Source: Pseudomonadota bacterium (GTDB lineage Bacteria; Desulfobacterota; BSN033; WVXP01; G020346125). From it: DNA of 5,665 bases. The position numbers were made by a program, and so were the translations under genes. The stretch's first letter is position 1. Each line of letters begins with the position of its first letter. This document shows, in pieces, positions 1 through 5,649 of this stretch. The DNA is taken from contig JAUWDQ010000172.1 of the NCBI GenBank assembly GCA_030608745.1, forward strand, positions 1-5,665, read 5' to 3'. The notes beneath the pieces are model-generated. The model ran no database searches. It was not told the origin of the DNA and saw nothing but the letters and a program-made list of their open reading frames with translations.

Positions 1-1395
1 CTGATCGAGTATGCGGACCTCTGGGAAGGATGCGGATTCGTTCATCCCCAGGGGTCTTCGGAGACTACCCATAAGGCAAAGGTCCTGATGGAGGTGGCTG
101 TGGAGCGGGCGCGGAGGTTGGAGCCGGTCAAGAAAGGGTCGAGCCAAATCTCGAGGAAAGGTCTTGTCATCGGCGGGGGGATAGCCGGTCTGACGGCTTC
201 CCTGAACTTGGCCCGACAGGGATATGATGTTGCCTTGGTGGAGCGGGAGGATGAGTTGGGGGGGAACGCGAGACATACATGGTATACGCTCAAGGGGTCC
301 GATCCTCAGGTTTTCCTTCGGGACCTCATAGAGATGGTTGAGGGAAACCCCAAAATCGAGATCTTCCGGAAGGCGGAAGTCAAACATCTCGAGAGGTACG
401 GGGGAAACTATCGGACGCTCATTTCCGTCGATGGCCAAGAGAAGTCCCTGGAGCATGGGGCGATCATCTTGGCCAACGGGGGAAAGGAGATCAAACCCCA
501 CGAATACCTCTACGGCCAGGATTCGCGCGTCGTCACACAGCGGGAGCTGGAAGGCCTCATTCATTCGGAAGATGAGAGGATAAGGGATCTCAAGAGGGTG
601 GTGATGATACAGTGTGTGGGCTCCCGGGATGACGAACACCCTTATTGCAGCAGAATCTGCTGCGGCCACGCGATGAAGAATGCGCTCAAGCTCAAGGAGA
701 TGCAGCCTGATATGGACCTTTTCATCCTGTATCGGGATGTCCGGACGTATGGATTCTACGAGCACGCCTATTCCGGCGCGCGGGACAAGGGGGTAATCTT
801 CATTCGGTATGATCCGGATCGTAAGCCCCAGGTTATTTCCCGAGATGGCGATCTCACGATCTCAACCGTTGATCCCGTGATCGGGGCAAAGGTGGAGCTC
901 CCGGCGGATTTGTTGGTCCTGAGCACCGGCATAGAGCCCAATGATAATGAGCGCCTCGCCGAAATCACGGGGGTTGAGTTGAACCCGGATGGTTTCTTCA
1001 TGGAAGCCAACCCCAAGTCGGCACCATTGGATTTCGTGGACCGTGGAAAGTTTTTCTGCGGCCTCGGTCACTCCCCCAATTTCATCGAGGATTCCATCGC
1101 CCAAGCCGAAGCGGCATCCATGAGGGCGGGGGTGTTGTTGTCCGTGGGCGAGATCGAGCACAATGACCATGTTGCATATGTTAACCATCGATTGTGCTGC
1201 GGCTGCGGCCTTTGCATTTCCGCTTGTCCCTATGGCGCCAGGTTCATGGATGAAGAGATCTGGAAGGCCGAGGTCATGGAAGATGTCTGCCGGGGCTGTA
1301 GCTCCTGCGTTGTCGTCTGTCGCAATGGAGCCTCACAACAGCATAACTTCGAAAAGGCTACGGTGATGGCTATGGTGGATGCGGCCGTTACGTAG
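1..1395 (+). CDS. hdrA: HdrA-type heterodisulfide reductase flavin/iron-sulfur subunit, 5'-truncated
   Basis: The frame is open from base 1, so 464 C-terminal residues are visible. An ATG at 88 exists, but the family signature continues upstream of it (GCGFVHP, then a conserved helix ending in RARRLEP), so it is internal. By comparison with methanogen HdrA, roughly 90 residues are missing. In window codons: FAD Rossmann motif VIGGGIAG at 56-63 followed by VERE...LGG; the HdrA signature QCVGSR with C205 and YCSRICC with C216, C220 and C221; a C-terminal ferredoxin domain with C399/C402/C405/C409 and C430/C433/C436/C440 for two [4Fe-4S] clusters. Codons 89-204 contain no cysteine, so the inserted ferredoxin of methanogen HdrA is absent. 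Known role: FAD hub of cytoplasmic Hdr complexes, often electron-bifurcating. QmoA, a relative, lacks the C-terminal ferredoxin and fits less well. The next gene encodes its usual partner MvhD. Family call firm; the partner complex is inferred. Confidence 0.92.
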   Translation: MIEYADLWEGCGFVHPQGSSETTHKAKVLMEVAVERARRLEPVKKGSSQISRKGLVIGGGIAGLTASLNLARQGYDVALVEREDELGGNARHTWYTLKGSDPQVFLRDLIEMVEGNPKIEIFRKAEVKHLERYGGNYRTLISVDGQEKSLEHGAIILANGGKEIKPHEYLYGQDSRVVTQRELEGLIHSEDERIRDLKRVVMIQCVGSRDDEHPYCSRICCGHAMKNALKLKEMQPDMDLFILYRDVRTYGFYEHAYSGARDKGVIFIRYDPDRKPQVISRDGDLTISTVDPVIGAKVELPADLLVLSTGIEPNDNERLAEITGVELNPDGFFMEANPKSAPLDFVDRGKFFCGLGHSPNFIEDSIAQAEAASMRAGVLLSVGEIEHNDHVAYVNHRLCCGCGLCISACPYGARFMDEEIWKAEVMEDVCRGCSSCVVVCRNGASQQHNFEKATVMAMVDAAVT

Positions 1396-1419
1396 GGAAC
1401 GTTCAGGGGATCATTTACT

Positions 1420-1424
1420 GGAGG
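1420..1424 (+). promoter_or_regulatory. Ribosome binding site of mvhD
   Basis: GGAGG lies 4 bases before the ATG at 1429. This fixes that start codon and supports translation from a shared transcript with the upstream hdrA-like gene, whose stop is only 33 bases from the ATG. Confidence 0.75.
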
Positions 1425-1428
1425 CCTT

Positions 1429-1851
1429 ATGGAAGAATTCGAACCGAGGATTATCGCATTTCTCTGCCATTGGTGTACCTATACGGGGGCAGACCTGGCG
1501 GGAACGACAAGACAGCAATATCCGCCTAATATTCGCATCATCCATATGATGTGCTCCGGCGCAGTGGATACCATTTATATTTTGAAAGCCCTCATCGACG
1601 GTGCGGACGGGGTTCTTGTCGGGGGATGTCATCCAGGGGATTGCCACTATCAGACGGGAAACTACAAGGCCCGGAGACGGGTTGCCATCCTCAAGGAAAT
1701 CCTCGATCAAGCCGGCTTCACGGAAGATCGAATCTGGCTCAGGTGGATTAGTGCCAGCGAGGGGAAGCTCTTTGCTGATACGGTGACTCAAATGGTGGAG
1801 GAGTTAAAGAAGATGGGCCCGAACCCCATGAAAAAGCTCTGGCTTGCCTGA
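1429..1851 (+). CDS. mvhD: MvhD-type [2Fe-2S] electron-transfer subunit
   Basis: A 140-residue protein of normal length for the MvhD/VhuD family (F420-non-reducing hydrogenase iron-sulfur subunit D). Visible family signatures are FLCHWCTYTGADLAG at residues 11-25 (C13, C16), MMCSGAVD (C42) and the very typical GGCHPGDCHY (C67, C72) followed by GN and a basic stretch. In methanogens MvhD carries a [2Fe-2S] cluster and hands electrons from the hydrogenase to HdrA; in other anaerobes it links HdrA to formate dehydrogenase or other donors. No hydrogenase genes are in the window, so the donor here is probably another module, perhaps the FrhB-like protein encoded next. All key positions are cysteine codons and there is no in-frame TGA, so this is not a selenocysteine form. 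It lies 33 bases after hdrA and 35 bases before the next gene, consistent with one operon. The protein is predicted to be cytoplasmic, with no signal peptide or membrane segment. Confidence 0.93.
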   Translation: MEEFEPRIIAFLCHWCTYTGADLAGTTRQQYPPNIRIIHMMCSGAVDTIYILKALIDGADGVLVGGCHPGDCHYQTGNYKARRRVAILKEILDQAGFTEDRIWLRWISASEGKLFADTVTQMVEELKKMGPNPMKKLWLA

Positions 1852-1877
1852 GAATGAACGTTGGAATTTAAGGAATC

Positions 1878-1882
1878 GGAGG
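1878..1882 (+). promoter_or_regulatory. Ribosome binding site of the FrhB-like gene
   Basis: GGAGG sits 4 bases before the ATG at 1887. It selects this start over the internal ATG five codons downstream (residue M6). Confidence 0.75.
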
Positions 1883-1886
1883 TCAC

Positions 1887-3038
1887 ATGAGTAAGAGCGC
1901 GATGCTGGAAGTAAAGAATAATGATCCCATTGGGACATTGCGGGATTTCTTCCGCGATCTCTTGGAGAAGAAGGTCGTTGACGCCCTTTTGATACCCAAA
2001 AAGCTTCCGTCGGGCGACGGGTATTGTCAAACGCTGATCCGCGATCCCGAACTGTTAGTCGACGTTAATCCGTTCGCTCCTACCTTGCCCGTCCAGTCAG
2101 CGAAGCTCATTTCTCATCTCACGATCATGGATCCGGGATGTAAGGTCGGTGCCGTGTTGAAATCGTGCGAGATTCGTGCTGTGATCGAGTTGGTTAAATT
2201 CCTTCAGGTGAAGCTGGATAGATTGATCCTCATAGGAGTAGATTGCCCAGGGACCTATGAACCATCAGACTATGCCAAGATGAGCCGGGAAAAGGGGAAA
2301 GGGGGTTCCATCACAGGGAACTTATTGAAGGGTGCCCGAGAAGGAAAGATCAAACCTCAAGATGGGTACGATCTCCGGCTTGCGTGTCAGATCTGTGAGT
2401 ATCCGAATCCACAAAACGCAGACGTCATCATCGGATTATTTGGTCACAACCCTCAAAAGGAGATCTACGTTGAACTGCGAGACGGATTGGCCGGTGAATT
2501 GGCTGAAAAGGGGATCTTGGCCACCACCGAGAAAGGGTCGTCTTCGAGAGATTCGGTCATTGAGAGACTCACGGAGGAACGGCTCAAGAGGAGGGATGAG
2601 GTCTTCGATGCCTTTCGGTCTCGGGTGAAGAACCTCCAGGATCTCATGGATGCACTATCGACCTGTATCCGGTGTCACAATTGTATGGTGGCGTGTCCCA
2701 TCTGCTACTGTAAGGAGTGTGTCTTCAAGACCCCTACCTTTGAACACAAAGCCGATCAGTTCTTGCGGTGGGCGGATAGAAAGGGAGGAGTGAGGATGCC
2801 CACCGACACGCTGCTCTTTCATCTGATTCGTCTCTCCCATATGGTGACTTCCTGCATTGGCTGCGGGCTCTGTGATAGTGCTTGCCCCAATGACCTCCCA
2901 GTGGCTACCTTATTCAGGGCTGTTGGGCAGAAGGTCCAGGGGTTGTTCGATTACACTCCGGGGAGGAGCGTGGACGAGGAACCTCCCGTTGCCACCTTTA
3001 AGGAGGATGAACTCCAGGGGGAATCGGGGACGACCTAA
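1887..3038 (+). CDS. FrhB/FdhB-like (coenzyme F420 hydrogenase/dehydrogenase beta) protein with C-terminal two-cluster ferredoxin domain
   Basis: A 383-residue protein with two parts. Residues about 15-215 resemble the FrhB/FdhB beta-subunit fold: LKSCEIRA (C94), LIGVDCPGTYE (C120) and ACQICEYP...ADVIIGLFG (C167, C170) match in order and spacing style the conserved cysteine blocks of that family. After a charged, probably helical stretch (220-255), residues 258-340 form a ferredoxin domain with C260/C263/C266/C270 and C323/C326/C329/C333, each ending in CP, enough for two [4Fe-4S] clusters. Three further cysteines (C273, C275, C278) follow the first motif directly. Known relatives bind FAD and oxidise or reduce F420 in methanogens; bacterial relatives beside Hdr genes may use another carrier, so the substrate is open. 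Position between mvhD and the fumarate-reductase-like pair suggests it feeds electrons to or takes them from the HdrA/MvhD core. No membrane segments. Family moderately sure, substrate unknown. Confidence 0.78.
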   Translation: MSKSAMLEVKNNDPIGTLRDFFRDLLEKKVVDALLIPKKLPSGDGYCQTLIRDPELLVDVNPFAPTLPVQSAKLISHLTIMDPGCKVGAVLKSCEIRAVIELVKFLQVKLDRLILIGVDCPGTYEPSDYAKMSREKGKGGSITGNLLKGAREGKIKPQDGYDLRLACQICEYPNPQNADVIIGLFGHNPQKEIYVELRDGLAGELAEKGILATTEKGSSSRDSVIERLTEERLKRRDEVFDAFRSRVKNLQDLMDALSTCIRCHNCMVACPICYCKECVFKTPTFEHKADQFLRWADRKGGVRMPTDTLLFHLIRLSHMVTSCIGCGLCDSACPNDLPVATLFRAVGQKVQGLFDYTPGRSVDEEPPVATFKEDELQGESGTT

Positions 3039-3073
3039 TCGAGAAGGGATATTCAGCATTCTTGGTCTTCAAT

Positions 3074-3079
3074 AGGAGG
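3074..3079 (+). promoter_or_regulatory. Ribosome binding site of the TfrB/FrdB-like gene
   Basis: AGGAGG lies 7 bases before the ATG at 3087, the strongest such site in the window. Its GGAGG core is complementary to CCTCC at 3111-3115 inside the coding sequence, which could matter for translation if the RNA folds that way. Confidence 0.8.
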
Positions 3080-3086
3080 CATATCA

Positions 3087-3863
3087 ATGGGTAGAAAGAA
3101 AAGGGAAGCCCCTCCATCCAAAGGGGAGGGGAAACCAGCCGAAGAGGTTCCCAAGGTTCCCATCTTCATCATGGGGAAGAGGTACGAAGTCCCCGCATCG
3201 TTAACCATTCAGAAAGCCTTTGAATACGCCGGATACCAGTTAATCAGGGGATGTGGATGTCGTGGGGGCATATGCGGGGCTTGCGGGACGGTCTATCGAT
3301 TTCCGGATAGTCAAAAGATCGAAGTAGGGTTGGCTTGTCAGACCGTTGTGCAGCCCAATATGTACCTGACCATGATCCCCTTTTTCCCGGCCAACCGGAC
3401 AATCTATGATCTCGAAAAGATAAGGCCTGATTTGGAGTCCTTGATGAAGCTCTACCCAGATGTGATGCGATGCGTTCAGTGTAATACCTGTACGAAGGCC
3501 TGTCCCATGGATATAGAGGTCATGGATTATATGGCGGCTGCCATGCGGGGTGATTTGGCCAAAGTTGCCGAGCTTTCCTTCGACTGTGTCATGTGTGGCC
3601 TCTGTGCCTCGAGGTGCCCCGCCGAGATCGCGCAATACCATATCGCCATTTTAGCCCGTCGCCTCTACGGGAAATACATCCTCCCCAAATCGGAGCACAC
3701 CGATGCGATGGTCAAACGGATCGAAGAGGGGACGTATGAGTCCAAGGTGGAGGGTTTGATGAAGACTGACGAGGACCAACTCAAAAAACTGTACAATGAG
3801 AGGGAGATTGAACCAGAGAGGGCCGGGGAGGATTGGATACCGAAGGATACACAGTATCTGTGA
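3087..3863 (+). CDS. Fumarate reductase/TfrB-like iron-sulfur subunit: one [2Fe-2S] and two [4Fe-4S] motifs
   Basis: A 258-residue protein. After a charged, low-complexity N-terminus (1-22), residues about 23-100 form a plant-type [2Fe-2S] domain with CRGGICGAC (C58, C63, C66) and LACQT (C84), the pattern of SdhB/FrdB; an extra C56 precedes it. Residues about 125-190 hold C129/C132/C135/C139 and C167/C170/C173/C177. In SdhB/FrdB the last motif lacks one cysteine and binds [3Fe-4S]; here all four are present, so two [4Fe-4S] clusters are expected, as in HdrC and the N-terminal part of thiol:fumarate reductase TfrB. The cysteine-rich CCG domains that follow in TfrB are absent; instead there is a charged tail (200-258) of unknown role. 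It most likely passes electrons between the flavoprotein encoded next and the Hdr-type subunits encoded before. No membrane segment or quinone-site partner is visible. Family sure, partner assignment from context. Confidence 0.83.
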   Translation: MGRKKREAPPSKGEGKPAEEVPKVPIFIMGKRYEVPASLTIQKAFEYAGYQLIRGCGCRGGICGACGTVYRFPDSQKIEVGLACQTVVQPNMYLTMIPFFPANRTIYDLEKIRPDLESLMKLYPDVMRCVQCNTCTKACPMDIEVMDYMAAAMRGDLAKVAELSFDCVMCGLCASRCPAEIAQYHIAILARRLYGKYILPKSEHTDAMVKRIEEGTYESKVEGLMKTDEDQLKKLYNEREIEPERAGEDWIPKDTQYL

Positions 3864-3875
3864 TGTTCATTATTT

Positions 3876-3896
3876 AGAAATTAGGATTTGGAATTT
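3876..3896 (+). repeat. Three tandem degenerate 7-base units
   Basis: AGAAATT, AGGATTT and GGAATTT follow one another without a gap, sharing the pattern purine-G-purine-A-(A/T)-T-T. The next seven bases, GCTTGTA, no longer fit. Only three imperfect copies are present, so chance in AT-rich DNA is possible. Confidence 0.4.
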
Positions 3897-3964
3897 GCTT
3901 GTATTTTTCCTACACGCAGATATTTTCGAACAGCAAAGAGCGACTTTTTCAGAGATCTCAAAGT

Positions 3965-3970
3965 GAGGGA
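3965..3970 (+). promoter_or_regulatory. Ribosome binding site of the flavoprotein gene
   Basis: GAGGGA lies 5 bases before the ATG at 3976, which supports this start and therefore the long N-terminal extension of the flavoprotein. Confidence 0.65.
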
Positions 3971-3975
3971 GAAGG

Positions 3976-5649
3976 ATGGCAGGATATACGCCAGAGTTGA
4001 AGGGATTAATTAAGAAAGTGGAGGAGACGAGGCCCGCGAGGGTCGAGAGGAAGAAAAGGGGAGAGGAACTCCCCATGTTATCGCTTCGGGAAAGGGAGGA
4101 GAGGCTGAAGTATCACCCCGATTATAAGGGGGAGTCCCGCCGCGAAATCAGGGTTGGGCCCAATAAGGGGTATGCCATTCCCCATGAGATCGTTGATATC
4201 CTGGAGGCCAGAAGCAGGGTCGATCCCGACGAAATCGATCTATCGGCGATCGACCATGAGACGGATGTGTTGATCATCGGGGGAGGAGGCGCGGGCACGG
4301 CCGCAGCCTTATTGGCCCAAGAGCAAGGCGTGAAGGTCATTATCGCGACGAAGTTGAGACATGGCGATGCCAATACCATGATGGCCGAGGGGGGTATCCA
4401 GGCAGCGACAAAGGGAGATAAGGATTCGCCTTACTATCACTATCTGGATGTGATGGGAGGAGGTCACTTCAAGAACACCCCTGAATTGGTGCGGACACTG
4501 GTTATCGAAGCACCCAAGGTTATCGCCTGGTTGGAGTCCATGGGGATGATGTACGACAAAACTGAAGATGGTACGATGCGAACGCTCCATGGAGGTGGTA
4601 CATGCCGGCAGAGGATGCACTGCGCCGCGGACATCACCGGGGCCGAAATCATGAGAACCCTCAGGGATGAGGCCAGAAATCGGATCGAGGATATCAAGGT
4701 ATTGGAATTCTCCGCCGCGGTTGAGCTGATCTTGAACGAGCACGGTCATTGCGCCGGCGCCGTTTTCTATAACATGGAGACGGAGGAATATTTTAACGTC
4801 AGGGCGAAGGCGATTATTATGGCCACCGGAGGTTCGGGGAGGCTCCATTATCAGGGATATATGACTACAAATCACTATGGTGCGACGGCTGACGGTTTGG
4901 TAATCGGGTACCGGGCAGGGGTGGAGCTATGTTTCCTCCATACGTACCAGTACCATCCTACGGGAATCGTCTATCCGGAGCAGGCCGAAGGCCTCCTGAT
5001 CACGGAGAAGTTCAGGGGGGCGGGGGCAAATGTTCTCAACGTTGACGGAGAGCAATTTGTAAACGAGAGGGAACCGAGGGATGTCGAATCCGCCACGGTT
5101 ATCAGGGAATGTACGGACGTAGGCAAGGGAGTCCCGACACCAACGGGAAAGCTTGGGGTATGGCTCGATTCTCCCATGATCGACATGTTGAGGGGAGAGG
5201 GGACCGTGCAAAAGGAGTTTCCGGGAAAGCACATTCTCTTTCGGCGTTACGGGATTGATATCTCGAAGGAGCCCATGCTGGTCTACCCCACTTTGCACTA
5301 TCAGAATGGAGGGTTGGAATTCAATCCGGAAGGCGAGACGGTAATCCCGGGCCTGATCGTTGCCGGCGAGGTGACGGGAGGAATCCATGGGGAGAACCGT
5401 CTCATGGGGAATTCCCTCCTTGGTGTCTGTGTTTTTGGTCGGATCGCCGGGAGGACTGCGGCGGCCTATGCCAAGGAGAGGGCAAAGGAGGGAAGGTTAA
5501 GCCTTGAGCACGTCAAGAAATATCATGGGGAACTGGAGGAATCTGGGATTGTTACGGACAGGGTGGCTCCGATGCTGCTTCCCGACTACGGCAATCCTGA
5601 GGTGAGGGAAAGGCAGTTGACTGCCCACTATGTGGGGACTATCCGGTAA
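3976..5649 (+). CDS. Fumarate reductase/succinate dehydrogenase-type flavoprotein (FrdA/TfrA-like)
   Basis: A 557-residue flavoprotein. The FAD Rossmann motif DVLIIGGGGAG lies at 97-107 after a charged extension of about 95 residues. MAEGGIQAA (136-144) is the FAD-contact loop; aligned with E. coli FrdA, the histidine that binds FAD covalently (H44) is replaced by N133, so FAD should be noncovalent. Residues used for fumarate/succinate chemistry are all kept: H327 in QYHPTG, T343/E344, R347, R368 in PRD (proton-shuttle arginine), H441 in LHYQNGG and R475 in GENRLMGNS. The C-terminal helical domain is much shorter than in E. coli FrdA (602 residues); the end (HYVGTIR, then TAA) looks natural. 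Expected reaction: fumarate reduction or succinate oxidation, or use of a similar dicarboxylate, in the cytoplasm with the iron-sulfur protein encoded upstream. L-aspartate oxidase shares the active site and noncovalent FAD, but the iron-sulfur partner and extension argue against it. Family sure; substrate and direction inferred. Confidence 0.87.
   Translation: MAGYTPELKGLIKKVEETRPARVERKKRGEELPMLSLREREERLKYHPDYKGESRREIRVGPNKGYAIPHEIVDILEARSRVDPDEIDLSAIDHETDVLIIGGGGAGTAAALLAQEQGVKVIIATKLRHGDANTMMAEGGIQAATKGDKDSPYYHYLDVMGGGHFKNTPELVRTLVIEAPKVIAWLESMGMMYDKTEDGTMRTLHGGGTCRQRMHCAADITGAEIMRTLRDEARNRIEDIKVLEFSAAVELILNEHGHCAGAVFYNMETEEYFNVRAKAIIMATGGSGRLHYQGYMTTNHYGATADGLVIGYRAGVELCFLHTYQYHPTGIVYPEQAEGLLITEKFRGAGANVLNVDGEQFVNEREPRDVESATVIRECTDVGKGVPTPTGKLGVWLDSPMIDMLRGEGTVQKEFPGKHILFRRYGIDISKEPMLVYPTLHYQNGGLEFNPEGETVIPGLIVAGEVTGGIHGENRLMGNSLLGVCVFGRIAGRTAAAYAKERAKEGRLSLEHVKKYHGELEESGIVTDRVAPMLLPDYGNPEVRERQLTAHYVGTIR

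Larger units (their letters stand above)
3864..3975 (+). other. AT-rich intergenic spacer, possible secondary promoter region
   Basis: This 112-base gap is the largest in the window and clearly richer in A and T than the genes around it. It contains a short 7-base-period repeat (3876-3896), several T runs (for example 3903-3908 and 3945-3949) and the palindrome GAGATCTC at 3952-3959. I found no GC-rich hairpin followed by a T run, so no standard terminator. A weak promoter-like pair, TTGCTT at 3895-3900 and GATATT at 3919-3924, has 18-base spacing but poor matches and is not claimed as real. The gap could hold a second promoter or be a remnant insertion between two operon genes. Confidence 0.4.

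Noticed and set aside
88..90. ATG at 88 as the start of the hdrA-like gene
   Set aside because: HdrA-family sequence continues in frame upstream to base 1, so the true start is outside the window.
1429..1851. Selenocysteine form of MvhD, as known for some VhuD and BamF proteins
   Set aside because: All expected positions are TGT or TGC codons and there is no in-frame TGA before the final stop.
1..1851. Benzoyl-CoA reductase (Bam) type cluster, which also has HdrA- and MvhD-like parts
   Set aside because: The following genes are FrhB-like and fumarate-reductase-like, not BamB, BamC or the Nuo-like BamG to BamI.
1861..1869. TTGGAATTT shared with the gene 4/5 spacer at 3888-3896
   Set aside because: Only nine AT-rich bases match and the surroundings differ, so chance is the simpler explanation.
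3864..3975. Rho-independent terminator after gene 4
   Set aside because: T runs exist but no GC-rich stem directly precedes any of them.
4309..4875. Antisense open frame of 188 codons on the minus strand
   Set aside because: It lies fully opposite the flavoprotein gene, has no recognisable protein features and is explained by codon bias of the true gene; other minus-strand frames (such as 862-1188, 3240-3641 and 4927-5388) are rejected for the same reason.
3976..5649. L-aspartate oxidase (NadB) or adenylylsulfate reductase alpha subunit
   Set aside because: The active site fits the wider fumarate reductase family including NadB, but the adjacent [2Fe-2S]/[4Fe-4S] partner gene and the long N-terminal extension favour a fumarate-reductase-like complex; typical AprA features and an AprB-like neighbour are not seen.
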